Source: Glycine soja (lineage: Eukaryota; Streptophyta; Magnoliopsida; Fabales; Fabaceae). Taken from it: a stretch of DNA of 64,000 bases. Positions 35,752 to 47,128 of this stretch are shown one piece after another; within the stretch, counting starts at the first letter, position 1, and every line of letters starts with the position of its first letter. The notes below the pieces were generated by a model. That model saw only the letters and a program-made list of their open reading frames with translations. It ran no database searches and was not told the origin of the DNA. The translations under genes and the position numbers were made by a program. Location of the stretch: positions 35,242,319-35,306,318 of the forward strand of contig NC_041016.1 of assembly GCF_004193775.1 (NCBI RefSeq), written 5' to 3'.

Positions 35752-36603
35752 GCCCATGGGCCAAGGTTGGGTCCATTTATCTTTGTACATATTAGACTAG
35801 GATGTCATTATATTTGGTCCTTGTATTTAGGGCTCCATATTGTAGGTAGGGTACCCTAGAAATATAGGATTTTTCAGCCCTTGTATTTTTGGGCACCTAG
35901 ACTAGTTTTTGTATTAGGGGTAGTTTTGTAATTTCACATGCACTAAGTGGATATTTGATGTGTGTGGTTGGAAATAAATTTAATTGAATTGGTAGAAGCC
36001 CAATCCAATTAAATTTTAGAGGGGGAGGTGAGCATTTGCTTACTACACCCCATTGCCACATCATATAGTCACACTTTGTGCATGTCCTTCATGTTTTTCA
36101 TGCCTCATGACACCTAAGCACACTTAGTGGAGAATCTTGGAATTGATCTTGGATTAGTGGGCTGAACCATAACTAAAATTCACTAATCATAATTAGTGAA
36201 ATTTTGGCTCCAAAGTTTGGCTCCACAAATTCAATTTCAAATTCAAGTGAAATTTGAATTTCCCTCCAATTTTGTGTGACACTTAGGCTATAAATAGAGG
36301 TCATGTGTGTGCATTTTTCTCAACTTTGATCATTTGAATATTAACTTCAGATTTCAGAGCTCTTTTTTAGCACAAAATTTCGTGCTCTTCTCTCCCTCTC
36401 CCTTCATTCATCTCCTTCTTCCTCCAAGCTCTTATCCATGGCCTCCTATGGTGGTGAGCTTCTTCTAGACTCATCTTCTCCTTGAAGTGGCGTCTCCTCT
36501 CTCTCTTCCTTCTCCATTCCGCTGCCATTTATCTTCCAAGAAGCAAAGGAATCCATTGATGAAGAAGATCCTAGGCCTACAAGCTCCAATGGAGCTTGCA
36601 TCA
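35628..36603 (+). repeat. 3' LTR of G2
   Basis: 976 bp, identical to the 5' LTR apart from one extra T near 36366. The first 124 bases are also coding, giving the polyprotein tail (GPITRTMSKRLQEDW then ending LRVDF). Confidence 0.97.
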
Positions 36604-36680
36604 GGGTGTATTTAGTAAAAATGGGGGTGCAAATAGCAATCAGGCCCACTTGGGCCTTCCAGGATGTTCCTCCAAAAGGC

Positions 36681-36758
36681 GGTTGCTTCTGGAGGAAGCA
36701 ACCTAGCTTGCCTGGGCAAGCTGGGTGGCAAGCATCTCCTTCCTTTTCCTATAAATAG
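36681..36758 (+). promoter_or_regulatory. O1 LTR promoter module: hairpin, palindrome, TATA
   Basis: GGTTGCTTC and GAAGCAACC form a 9-bp stem (36681-36703), followed by the near-palindrome AGCTTGCCTGGGCAAGCT (36705-36722) and CTATAAATAG (36749-36758). The same order occurs in O3 on the minus strand. The proximity to TATA suggests a regulatory role (inference). Confidence 0.65.
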
Positions 36759-38660
36759 GGGAAGGAGGAAAGAACAAAAATGTTCAACCCTCTTGGTATC
36801 TGAGATTCACTTAAAATTAGTGAGAAAAATTGTTCCTGTGAAGAAAATCCAAGCCGAGGCGCTTCCGTAACGTTTCCGTAACGTTTCCATGGGTGATTTC
36901 ACGAAGATTTTCAACCGTTTTTCGACGTTCTTCGTTCGTTCTTCGTCATTCTTCGATCTTCAACCGATAAGTTCCCGAAATCGAACTTTTCAATTCATTC
37001 TCTGTACCCTTTGTGGTCCTCATTTGCTTTCACGTGCTTTTATTTTCATTTCATTTACTTTTCGTAACCCCTTTTGACGTGCTTTAGTCATTTTCTAGCC
37101 TAATCAAAAAATAAAATAAATTTCCACCGATCATTTGATTTGTAACATCCGTTAATTTCTGTTAAAATGAAATCTGACCGTTCGATCATGCCGTAAGCAC
37201 GTGGGAAACCAAAAAGAGGTATAATAATAATATAATAATAAAAAATATCTTTTAGTAAAATAAATCAAAAAAATCAATCGGACGTTTTTATTTGGGATTT
37301 CTTTTTCTTAATCGAATCAACTAATAACCAAAGTGAAACTAAGGCTAAAATCAATTCATAAACCAAACTTTTGTCATCGCTTAAAAAAGCCATTTTCAAA
37401 GGTCCAACGCCTTGAAATGATCTTTTCCGCTTTTATTGGTTAAATGTAGATTTCTAAAAAACCTAAAATCAATATGTAACTTCGTTACCTCTTTCAAAAA
37501 TAAAGAAAACATTAATGGTCCAATGCCTTAATGTTTTCTCACTTTTCAAAAGAATCGAAAGATCGTCTAATGGTCCAACGCCTTAAATGACCTTTCATTC
37601 AATAAAAACATATCTTGCAAAAAAGGATAAAAAATAACTTAACCAAAAGGCCTTGTTCACAAAAGAACTACGTAGGTTTGATTTCCTTATCACAATTGAG
37701 GAATACGTAGGAGCAAAGGGAAACACCCTTGTCGACCACAAAAAGATAAAAATATCAAAAGGCATAAAAAGACATAAGAACGTAAAAAGGGAAGATAATA
37801 TAAATTGAAGTCATATTTGCACATTTGATTAAAGGCTGCCGTCCCTTGTGACAGATGTGTGGGGTGCTAATACCTTCCCCGTGCGTAAATACAACTCCTG
37901 AACCTTTCATTTAAAGTTCATAGACCATGTCTTTTCCGGTTTTTCCGACGTTTTCCTGAAATAAACGTTGGTGGCGACTCCCGCGCGTATTCCTTTCTAG
38001 GAACACGCACCCGCGAGTCACACGTCGCCCTCCCGCCGAAGGGTAGGTTGCGACAATGTGAAATTAGAAAACTACCCCTAATACAAAAACTAGTCTAGGT
38101 GCCCTAAAATACAAGGGCTGAAAAATCCTACATTTCTAGGGTACCCTACCTACATTATGGAGCCCTAAATACAAAACCCAAAAATAATGAAATCCTAATC
38201 TAATATGTACAAAGATAAGTGGGCTCATACTTAGCCTATGGGCCCAAAATCTACCCTAAGGCTCATGAGAATCTTAGGGCCTTCTCTTGCATCTCTGGCC
38301 CAATCTTCTTGGAGTCTTCTATCCAATGCCCTTGGGGGGTAGGATTGCATCACTAAGGGAATGCCAGAAGTAGCAAAGAGAATACTTGTATAACCAAGAG
38401 TGGCAATACAAAATACTTGTTTGTCATCAAAGTGTTGATTAGTAGAATCCTTTGCAGTTGCATAAAGGAGAATTGAACGTAGTTCTATTTAAGTGAACTA
38501 GTATAAACTAAGTATTTCTACGTCTTTATTTCTCATCAGGGGTGGCTCCTTTATTTCTATCTTTCTACACTTGCGATTAAAGTCTATATTAGTTAAAAGC
38601 TATTATATTAGATTAACACATTATTCAATCTCTTTCTAGTGTGATTGTTATTATTTTAGT

Positions 38661-38672
38661 TGGCATCAGGGC
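38661..38672 (+). promoter_or_regulatory. Degenerate primer-binding site of the copia element
   Basis: TGGCATCAGGGC differs at two positions from the tRNA-Met complementary motif TGGTATCAGAGC. It lies about 60 bases before the first gag codon. Confidence 0.6.
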
Positions 38673-38735
38673 TCAACCTCATGGGTTGAGTATTTAACAA
38701 ATACAAAAGAAAAGATCCAACAATCACAGAAAGAA

Positions 38736-39365
38736 ATGGAAGAAGGATACTCTACCAACAAACCACCCATGTTCAGAGGTGTCAAATATGACTATTGGAA
38801 TGAACAAATGACAACTCATTTTGAGTCCATTCACATTGACCTATGGGACATGATAGAAAATGGAAATCACATTCCATATGATGACAAATTAAACAAAATC
38901 CCATGGAACTAGTGGACGGAGGAGCAAAAACTCAAATTTCTGCTCAACTCCAAGGCTTGGAATGTTATGTTATGCACATTATCTAAAGAAGAATACACTA
39001 AGGTACATAGCTTCAAGAGTAGCAAGTAGATGTGGGACACTCTTGTTGTAACCTATGAAGGAACACCACAGGTAAAAGGAACAAATTAACTCTCCTCACT
39101 CGTAAGTATGAACTATTTTCTATAGAACAAGGTGAAGACATACAAAGTATGTTTGGATGCTTTCAAACCATTCTTAATGAATTAAGACCTATAGGAAGAA
39201 CTTACGATAACTATGATCATATTGAAAAAATCTTAAGAAGTTTGTCTAGAAAATGGAGACCACATGTAACAATGCTAGGGGCTCTAAAAAATCGTGACTA
39301 TATGTACCTTGAAGAACTTGTCAGTACTCTCAAGGTTCATGAATAAGAACTTCAACAACATGAAG
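38736..39365 (+). pseudogene. gag: copia gag, N-terminal part
   Basis: Starts MEEGYSTNKPPMFRGVKYDY, followed by an LWDMIENG motif, the conserved opening of many copia Gags. A TAG (WN*WT) and several more stops and frame changes follow, including loss of frame near 39080. The part with SLSRKWRPHVTMLG is readable in another frame at 39149-39346. The frame is then interrupted by the O2 solo LTR. Confidence 0.8.
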
Positions 39366-40773
39366 TATCACAACCTGCCCTCCGGTGGGGGCGCGAAAAG
39401 GCCTATTGGATGGGCCAAGGGTGCGTCTTCCGTTGAAGGAAAATGCTTGGAGTCGCCACCAACGTTTATTCGAGGAAAAAGTTAGAAAAACCAAAATGGA
39501 AAAAGGTCAAAGATCGGCGTATTTTGAAAATGAGGGTTCGGGAGTCATTTACGCACAACAAAGGTATTAGCACCCCACACGCCCGTCATAAGGGACGACA
39601 ATTTCTAATTGACTGTGCAAATCATGACTTCAAAATTATGTATTTTCCCCTTTTTATGCTTTTTTATGTATTTTCTTGCCTTTTTATGTTTTTTACTTTT
39701 TTGTGGTCGACAAGGGTGTTTCCCTCACTCCTACGTATTCCTTAATTGCGATGAAGAAATTAGACCTACGTAGTTCTTTAAGAACTGAACGTTGGTTAAG
39801 TTGTTTTATCTTTTTTGAAAGATTGATTTTAGTTGCGAACAAAATTCGTTTAATGCGTTGGACCTTTAAACGATCTTTTGATTTTTGAAAAGAGAGAATC
39901 GTTAATGCGTTGGACCTTGAAACGATCTTTTGATTTGTGAATTGATTTTAGCCTTAGTTTCACTTGGTTATTTCTCAACTAATTTAAAGAGAACTTCCAA
40001 AGTAAATGTCTGATTGAAACTTGCCTTTTTGGTGATTAACTGAGGTTACAACATGAATGATCGATTGATTTTTATTTTAAAGGCTATTAAACGAGATTAC
40101 AACACAAACAATCGGGTGAAATTCATTTAAACAATAGTTAAGTGAGGTTATGGATTAAACGATCGGTCGAAACTCGTTTAAAACAAAGAAAAAGAATACC
40201 AAAAATAGACGAGATGAAGATGAAAACATACAAAGCAAGAATGGACCCCTAAGGGTGCATAGAATGAATTCAAAACTTCGAAATAGAAAACTAACCGGTT
40301 GAAGATCGATGAACGACGAAGAACGAACAAAGAACGACAAAGAACATTCACGGAATTAATAACGGAAACGTCATGGAAGCGTTACGGATGCGTCTCGGCT
40401 TGGATTTTCTTTTTCTTTCTCCTTTTTTTCACTAATTTTAAGTGAAATATGCTTGTCCAGGGTGCTGAACCCTTCATACTTAGCCTCCTTCCTATTTATA
40501 GCAAAATTAGGGGAGGTGCTTGCCGCCCACCCAGGCGAGCTGAGCTGGTTGCTTTCTGATGAAGCTTTCTGATGGGCCCTGATGGGCCCAATGCTGAAGG
40601 ACACCCCCCAGTTTGATCAGTTCACCCCCATTTTTCATATTTTGCTCATTTCCTTTCGAAACATCGCGAAACTTTACGGATTACGCGGCGAAGAGTGTTA
40701 AGCATCTCAACTCAGCTGACCAGAATTTAAATGGTTGTAAACAAACGTCCCCGGACGAAATTAGGGTATGACA
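39366..40773 (-). mobile_element. O-family solo LTR O2 inside copia gag
   Basis: It is flanked by TGAAG (39361-39365 and 40774-40778). The termini on this strand are TATCACAACCTGCC (decayed from TGTCGCAACC) and GGTATGACA. TATA reads CTATTTATAG at 40492-40501 (minus-strand CTATAAATAG). It shares the CTACGTAG module (39766-39773) and the GCGTTGGACC repeats with O1 and O3. At 1408 bp it is shorter than O1 and O3, so it has internal deletions. Confidence 0.9.
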
Positions 40774-42000
40774 TGAAGGATTTAAGGAAAATAATTCTTT
40801 GGCACTCAACCATCAAAAGATCAAGAAGGTTTCATTGCCTAGAAAGAAAGCGTCCAAAAGCTTCTCTAAAATCCTTAAAGCTAAAAATTCTTCTAATGAA
40901 GAATGAGGAAGAGTTTGATGAAGATGAAGTTGCCTTCATCTCACAAAAGATTTACAAGATGTTGAAAAACAAAGGCAGATCTAGATGGAAGAACTCTTCA
41001 AAAAAAGTTCTTGAAAAAAGGAAAGATAAAGACAAAAGTTTCGTACTATGCTACGAATGCAAGAAACCTAGACACTTCAAATCTGAATGCCTAGAATTGG
41101 AGAAGTCTTCGGACAAGAAGAAACACTACAAGAATAAGGAAAAGAAAGGTCTCATGAGCACTTGGGAAGATTTGGACAATACCTCGTTTAATGAAGATGA
41201 AGAAAATGCCAATCTATATCTTATGGTATATACAACTTTTGAAGAATTTGAATCAGACCAAGAGGATGAGGTAAATATTGATGATCTTGAATGTCTTAAA
41301 AAGGCTTATCATGAACTGTTATCAAACTCATCTATTCTTTTAAAAGCTTACAAAAACTTGTGAAAAGATTTCAAAAAGTTGTCCAAAGATCATAAGGAAC
41401 TTGAAAAAAGCTTACAAAGTACATGTTTCATTGGACAAGTCTACTCATACATGTGATGCTTATGAAGCTTTTAAGGAAAAAGAATCCATGCTACGTCTTG
41501 AGAATGAGACAATTGCCAAAGAAAAATCTACTCTATTGGAGAACTTTCAGGAGTTGGAAAACAAATTGAAAGGTCTACAAAAGGATCTAAAGGAACTAAA
41601 TGAACTTCACAATCATCAAAGTGAAGATAGATATGGAATGTTCACAAGCACACAAAGATTATGAGGACCTTAAAATAATTAAACATAATCTTTGGGTGGA
41701 ATGTGAAGAACATAAAAGATTTTTGAATTCTTAAATGAAAAGATTTTGAAGAATGAAGAATTTAAGGGTCAACTCAAGATGTTGTAAAACTTCATGAGAA
41801 ATTTGAAACCTTAAAATCTACATTAGCCGAATTTGTCAGTGGAACATAAAATCTTGACAAACTGTTAAGATACAATAAATGTCACTCATGAAAAATTTGC
41901 TAATGGATATGAAGGAAAGATTTATGTTCATGATGAAGGCACTATTGTTTGTTATTTTTGTGGTAAAGTTGGACATTTGACGTCCAAGTGCAAGGATTAA
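40774..42000 (+). pseudogene. gag: copia gag, C-terminal part with two zinc knuckles
   Basis: Resumes after O2. An acidic stretch leads to a CX2CX4HX4C knuckle (41049-41090, CYECKKPRHFKSEC) and then a long Glu/Lys coiled-coil-like region (to about 41700). A second knuckle (CYFCGKVGHLTSKC) lies at 41950-41991. Stops at 41360, around 41662 and 41730 and frame changes break it. Two knuckles and a long coiled coil resemble SIRE/Maximus Gag (from memory). Confidence 0.75.
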
Positions 42001-42511
42001 CCTAGAACAGGTGTGTCCAATGCATTTAAAGCTAACATAAGAGGACTTGAAAAGATTTGGGCACCTAAGATAAGGATAATTCCTATAGCAGATGTCTTGA
42101 GCAATAGAAAGCAAATGCCTATCATGGTACCTAGACAGTGGTTGTTTATGTCACATGATATGAGAAAAGTATATGTTCCAATGCCTAACTCCCTATCATG
42201 GTGGAACTGTCACTTTCGAAGGGAAGCAAAAAGGAAGAATAACAAGAGTGTATAAGATAAATATTCATCCACATTACTCTATTGATAGTGTTTTGTTTGT
42301 TGAAGGGCTTAATCACAATCTACCGAGCATAAGTCAATTACGTGACAGTGGATGTGGTGTTTCCTTTAACAAAGATAAGTGTATCGTCCAAAACATAGAT
42401 GAGTCCCCACTGTTTTTTGCCAAGAGAAAAGGTAACTTGTATAAGATTAAGCTGGGAGAACTATCAGATCAAAAGGTATCATGCTTATTATCTGTCAAGG
42501 AAAATCATTAG
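42001..42511 (+). pseudogene. copia protease / GAG-pre-integrase remnant
   Basis: The expected aspartic protease signature is not readable, replaced by a frameshifted segment near 42130-42170. The following block reads LTPYHGGTVTFEGKQKG, INIHPHYSIDSVLFVEGLNH and SISQLRDSG, the conserved lead-in to the copia integrase. It ends at a TAG near 42509. Confidence 0.75.
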
Positions 42512-43480
42512 CTTGGCATAAAAAACTTGATTATGCTAGTTGAAGGTTAATCTCCAAATTGCATAAAAAAATCACGTAAGAGGACTACCAATATGTCATA
42601 TAAAGATGATTTACTTTGTGAGGCATGTCAAAAGGGGAAAAAATTGAAACTCTTTTTCTAGTAAAAACATTGTTTCCACCTCAAAACCTTTGGAGCTATT
42701 ACATTTAGATCTGTTTGGTCCAACCATAACTGCATCCACCACTGGAAAGAGGTATGAACTTGTCATAGTGGATGACTACTCAAGATGGACATGATTCATG
42801 TTCCTAGCACATAAGGATGAGTCTTTTAGTGTATTCTTTAAATTATGTAAAAGAGTTCAAAAAGAAAAAAGGAGTGTGCATTACCTCGATCAAAAGTGAT
42901 CATGAGAGAGAATTTGAGAATTAAAACTTTAAACTATTTTTTGAAGAAAATGGAATTCTTCATAATTTTGAACACCTAGAAAATCTCAACAAAATGTGGT
43001 AGTTGAAAGAAAGAACAGATCTCTAGAAGAGATGGCTAGGACCATGCTCAATGATAATTTAACCCCTAAGCACTTATGGGCTGAAGCAGTGAATACCATA
43101 TACTATCTTCAAAATAAAATTATATATATATATATAAGACCTATAGTTATTAAGTCCATGTGAACTATGGAAGGGACGAAAGCCCAACATACCATACTTC
43201 CATCCATTCAAATGTAAATGTTTCATTCTTAACACTGAAGATAACTGGGGAAAGTTTGACTCAAAAAGTGATAATGAAACATTTCTTGGATACTCTAAAA
43301 CATCTAAGGCATTCAGGGTGTACAACTCAAGAACCTTAGAATTTGAGGAAGCTATTCATGTGAAGTTTAACCAAAATGAGTTCGATAAAAATTTAACAAT
43401 GTTAGATGAGTTTTGTGCAAATCTTAGACCAGATAATGATATTAAAGAAAAGGTGCATCCTATCAAAGTTTAGAGATGGA
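42512..43480 (+). pseudogene. copia integrase remnant
   Basis: Scattered pieces in three frames resemble copia integrase: a CQKGK zinc-binding end, LLHLDLFGP-like sequence near 42690, VVDDYSRW-like near 42765, MARTMLN and LWAEAVNT near 43030-43100, then FLGYSKTSKAFRVYNSRT. A short (TA)n run (43121-43134) interrupts the last part. Non-functional. Confidence 0.7.
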
Positions 43481-43629
43481 GCATCCACTCAACATCTAGA
43501 TGATCCTCAAGAAGAAACAAGGGAACCTAATCCTAAGAAAGAATCATTTACAAAGCCAAATCATTGGTGATCCAGAAGATCGTGTGCAAACAAGATCATC
43601 ACTTTGATCATAAGGGCACACAACATTGA

Positions 43630-43919
43630 TTTTAGAAGTAGAACCTAAACATATTGATGATGCAATGCAAGACAATAATTGGGTAAAAGCTATGCAAGAA
43701 AAACTTGACCAATTTCAAAAGAATGATGTCTGAAAGTTAGTAGAGCTACCAAAAGGGAAGAATGTTGTTGGAGAAAAATGGGTTTTCTGTAACAAATTGG
43801 ATGAAAATAATGAGGTTGTGAGGAATAAGACAAGGCTATTAGCCAAAAGGTACTCACAATAGGAAGGTATAAATTACTAAGAAACCTATCCATTTGTCGC
43901 TCGTCTAGATGCAATACAA
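43630..43919 (+). pseudogene. copia RT, part 1
   Basis: Reads WVKAMQEKLDQFQKNDV, then PKGKNVVGEKWVF and RNKTRLLAKRYSQ, the N-terminal palm of copia RT, with stops in place of the expected Trp and Gln codons. The reading stops at VARLDAIQ, where the S2 solo LTR is inserted. Confidence 0.8.
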
Positions 43920-44257
43920 TGTTGGATCAAGTGGCCTCAGAATAATTAAGAAGGGGGGTTGAATTAATTATTAATGTGTCTTGACTAATTAAAAATTTAT
44001 CCTTCTTAATGTTACTAGATTCAATTAGGCTTTACTACTAATTTATGAGAAGGTAAAGAACAGAAACAATAACTTAGACAAAAGTAAAGTAGAAATGAAA
44101 ATTGCACAACGGAAAAGTAAAAAGTGTAGGGAAGAAGAAAACAATCACAAGATTTATACTGGTTCGGCAACAACCTGTGCCTACATACAATCCCCAAGCA
44201 ACCACCGGTTCTTGAGATTTCCAATAACCTTGTAAAATACTTTACAAGCAAAGATCC

Positions 44258-44415
44258 ACAAGGGATGTACCCTCCCTTGTTCTCTTTGAACAACCAAGTG
44301 GATGTACCCTCCACTTGAACTGATCCACAAGAGATGCACCCTCTCTTGTTCTCAGTATTACAACCTAAGTAGATGTACGCTCTACTTGCACCACAAAGGA
44401 TGTACCCTCCAATGT
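44258..44415 (-). repeat. Tandem hairpin array in S2 LTR
   Basis: Inverted repeats at 44258-44280, 44295-44317, 44327-44349, 44366-44388 and 44393-44415, with stems ACAAGGGA, CAAGTGGA, ACAAGAGA, TAAGTAGA (one G-T-type mismatch) and ACAAAGGA (two mismatches). Loops are TGTACCC, TGTACCC, TGCACCC, TGTACGC and TGTACCC. Confidence 0.88.
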
Positions 44416-44419
44416 GTTA

Positions 44420-44640
44420 TGACAAAGAATTCTTAGGCGGTTAGTCCCTTGAATCTTTGTAAGGGGAAACAAAAGATATCTTAGGCGGTTGGTCCTTTGA
44501 AATCTTTTGTTTAAACGGAAGAGGAAGAATCAAAAGAATTCTTAGGCGGTTAGTCCTTTGAATCTTTAGGCAAGAGGGAGACGGAAGAATAAAAAGAATT
44601 CTCAGGCAGTTAGTCCTTTGAATTCTTCTGGCAAGAGAGA
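44420..44640 (-). repeat. Degenerate ~60-70 bp repeats in S2 LTR
   Basis: Four units share AATTCTTAGGCGGTTAGTCC followed by TTTGAATCTTTTG. The equivalents are in S1 (16710-16870) and in S-B (about 49060-49310, opposite orientation). Confidence 0.85.
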
Positions 44641-45585
44641 GAAGGAATGAAGAAGAAGAATAGCGCAAGTTTTTGGCCAATGAACTTTTCTTGAATAAAG
44701 AAATTTTTGAACAAAAACTCTTAGAAGTATGCTTTGAATGAATGAAAGAAATCTGAAAGTTGTCTCTATAAAATTTGTGCCATGGTCACATATTTATAGT
44801 CATTTGATGACTCAGGTTAAAAGTTTATGACTCTTGGCAATTTCTTCAAAACTAGTCATTTTTTTAAAAGTTGTGGCTCTTTTGAACAACTAGTCACTTT
44901 AAAAGTTGTGACTCTTTTGAAAACTAGTCACTTTAAAGGTTGTGACTTTTGAAAAATCTTTTGAAACTAGTCACTTTAAGAATTGTGACTTTTGGTAATT
45001 TAATTTTCAAAATAAGTCACTGGTAATCGATTACCATCATAGTGTAATCGAATACACATCAACATATGTGACTCTTAACGTTTGAATTTGAAAATCAAAA
45101 CATTTAGAAACACTGGTAATCGATTACAAGTATTGTGTAATTGATTACACAAGTTTGAAGTGATTTGAAAATGTTTTATCACAAGTTGTGACTCTTGAAA
45201 TTTGAAATCTAATGTTTTAAAACATTGGTAATCGATTACATGCTCATGGTAATCGATTACAACTTTGTAAATCGGTTTGAAAAGAATGTTGGCTACTGGT
45301 AATCGATTACTGCCTTCTGGTAATCGATTACGAGAGTGTAAAACTCTTGGTAAAAGATTTTTCTTTGAAAATTTCTCTTGAACAAAATTGTTCTATTCAA
45401 TATTTTGAAAAACTCTTTTAATACTTATCTTAATTGAGTCTTCTCTTGAATTTTCACTTTAATCTTGATTCTTGAAACTTGCTTTGATTGAACGACTCTT
45501 TGATTCTTGAAACTTGCTTGACTCTTGATTCTTGACTTGAGTCTTTGGCATCATCAAAATAAACTTGGAAAAAATTGCTTCCACA

Positions 45586-45954
45586 TACAAGTTTTACTTT
45601 CATTTGCAGCATATAACAATCTAGAGCGATATCAAATGAATGTAAAAAGTGCATTCCTAAATGGATTAATTCAATAGAAGGTTTATGTTGACCAACCTCC
45701 AAGATTTGAAAGTGACACTTTTCCTCATATTTTTAAACTTTGCAAAACCCTATTTGAACTCAAGAAAGCTCCTAGAGCTTGGTATGAAAAACAATTTTTT
45801 CTTCTAAAAAATGGCTTTGAACGAGGAAAAGTGAACACAACACTGTTCTGTAAAAATTATGACTTAGTTTATATTATTGTAAGTATATGTGGATGGGATT
45901 TTTCTAAACTAATGCAAATAAAATTCAAAATGAGCATGATGGGGGAGTTGAAAT
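45586..45954 (+). pseudogene. copia RT, part 2
   Basis: Continues the RT after S2: MNVKSAFLNG, VYVDQPPRFE, LCKTLFELKKAPRAWYE. The first catalytic motif region is readable, but the YVDD-type box (near 45880, YMWMG) is lost. It stops at GELK, where the S' LTR is inserted. Confidence 0.82.
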
Positions 45955-47128
45955 TGTTGGACAAGTGGCCTCAATAACTTAAGGGGGGGGGGTGTGAATT
46001 AAGTTTCAAAATTTTCCCACTAACAAATTTTAACCCCCTTTTAAATGATATATGATAGGCTCAGAATGAAAAAGAAGAAGAAGCAATCAATTTAATAATG
46101 TTCTTTTAACTGCGCAAGACAAAGTAAACTACAATAAAATAACTGAGATTAGGGAAGAAAGAAATGCAAACTCAATTTATACTGGTTCGGCCACTTCTCA
46201 TGCCTACGTCCAGTCCTCAAGCAACCCACTTGAGATTTTCCACTATCTTTGTAAACTCGTTACAACTTCTGAACACACCTTGGGATCCCTCTCCCTTGCG
46301 TTCAGGATTCTCACAAGTCAAGAGACAAACAGTCTCTTGATCACAACAATGTTTTTATAATGTACAGAAGAATTGCTCTCTTTTAGAGATGATAATACAA
46401 GTTGAAGATCTTAGAAGAATACTCAATTGATTTGCAAGTGTTTGGCCAATAGTTGTTTAAAGAGCATTTGACAATTAAGTTCTTTTTTTAAAATCTCTCT
46501 CTTACTTTTTGAAGTCAGACACACATATATATAGGTCCATTATGCCTTTTCAAAAATGGTTTAAAGAGATGTGTCTTTTCAAAATGCTTTTCTGAAATTT
46601 TCTCATTGGTAATCGATTACAGGATTCTGGTAATCGATTGCACAGTTATATTTCTGAAGAGTCATGACTTTTCAAAGGTTTTTTTTAAATCTCTTCACTG
46701 GTAATCAATTACAGGATTCTGGTAATCGATTACAGAAATCAAAATTCAAACAGTTTTGTGCCATTAGTAAAAAGTATCTTCACAAACTCTCTGGTAATCA
46801 ATTACACAGTCTGGTAATCGATTACCAGTTCAAAAATATCTTTTTTGAATTGATTTAGCCTTTGATAAAAGAGTGTTTTATACTAAAGATGTTGAGGCCA
46901 AACTAAAGCAATCAAATTGAGATTCTATAAACAAATTTACTAAGTTCTTATCTTAGATTTACTTGATCTTGTTCTTTTGACTTGATTCAATCCATGCTCA
47001 TCAAGTAACCTGTTTGGCATCATCAAAACTTGCATGATATTCACTCATATTCTTCCCCTTTTTGATTATGGCAACCATCTTTAGGTAATACTTTGGCATC
47101 CTTAAAACCTGCATGATATACATTCACA
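45955..47128 (-). mobile_element. S'-family solo LTR inside copia RT
   Basis: A related but distinct LTR (TGTTGGACAAGTGG start, 1174 bp) flanked by GAAAT (45950-45954) and AAAAT (47129-47133), a duplication with one mismatch. Removing it rejoins the RT sequence (GELKF then GLQIKQ). It has six GTAAT(C/T)(G/A)ATTAC-type sites at 46607-46830 and a different hairpin, stem TCAAGAGAC with loop AAACA (46318-46341). The right end is set by the rejoined RT. Confidence 0.75.

Larger units (their letters stand above)
28128..36603 (+). mobile_element. Nearly intact, very young gypsy element G2
   Basis: Complete 8476-bp LTR retrotransposon with GGGTG duplications (28123-28127 and 36604-36608), 975- and 976-bp LTRs differing by one T in a homopolymer, a tRNA-Met primer site, gag-pol in one frame and a polypurine tract (AAGGGGAAGGGGA) before the 3' LTR. 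Domain order protease, RT, RNase H, integrase defines Ty3/gypsy. A GPF motif follows the integrase. No classical chromodomain is seen, and the polyprotein tail reads into the 3' LTR, a trait I associate with CRM-type chromoviruses (inference). Two nonsense codons and an RNase H active-site change make this copy defective. Confidence 0.95.
27774..38055 (+). mobile_element. O-family (Ogre-like) solo LTR O1, split by G2
   Basis: The LTR occupies 27774-28127 and 36609-38055 (about 1.8 kb). It starts TGTCATACCCTAATTTCG and ends GTAGGTTGCGACA, the termini of the large element at the right end of the window. ATGTG flanks it on both sides (27769-27773 and 38056-38060). It carries the TATA box CTATAAATAG at 36749-36758 and the paired palindromes just upstream. 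No interior remains. Confidence 0.92.
21736..38352 (-). mobile_element. G-family gypsy element G3 (non-autonomous), split by nested insertions
   Basis: TGATGTAAGC at 21736 and GATTGCATCA ending at 38352 are its termini, flanked by CTAAG duplications (21731-21735 and 38353-38357). Its sequence is 21736-27773 plus 38056-38352. On the minus strand it has a 5' LTR (split by an O solo LTR), primer site, ~1.9-kb leader, gag, collapsed pol, and a 3' LTR lacking its first part. It lacks integrase and a working RT, so it would need help in trans. Confidence 0.9.
27133..38352 (-). repeat. 5' LTR of G3 (split: 27133-27773 and 38056-38352)
   Basis: Removing the O solo LTR and one copy of ATGTG rejoins a continuous G-type LTR of about 935 bp beginning and ending with TGATG ... 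GCATCA. The LTR end adjoining the primer site is at 27133. Confidence 0.88.
43920..45585 (-). mobile_element. S-family solo LTR S2 inside copia RT
   Basis: Flanked by TACAA (43915-43919 and 45586-45590). It starts TGTTGGATCAAG and ends TTGCTTCCACA on the plus strand. On its sense strand the U3 holds about eight GTAATCGATTAC-type palindromes (45020-45335), then TATA, GGACTAACCGCC repeats (44420-44640) and the hairpin array. 1666 bp, no interior. Confidence 0.93.

Noticed and set aside
46664..46858. Small frame with repeated GNQL motifs
   Set aside because: The repeats are the GGTAATC(G/A)ATTAC palindromes read as codons inside an LTR.
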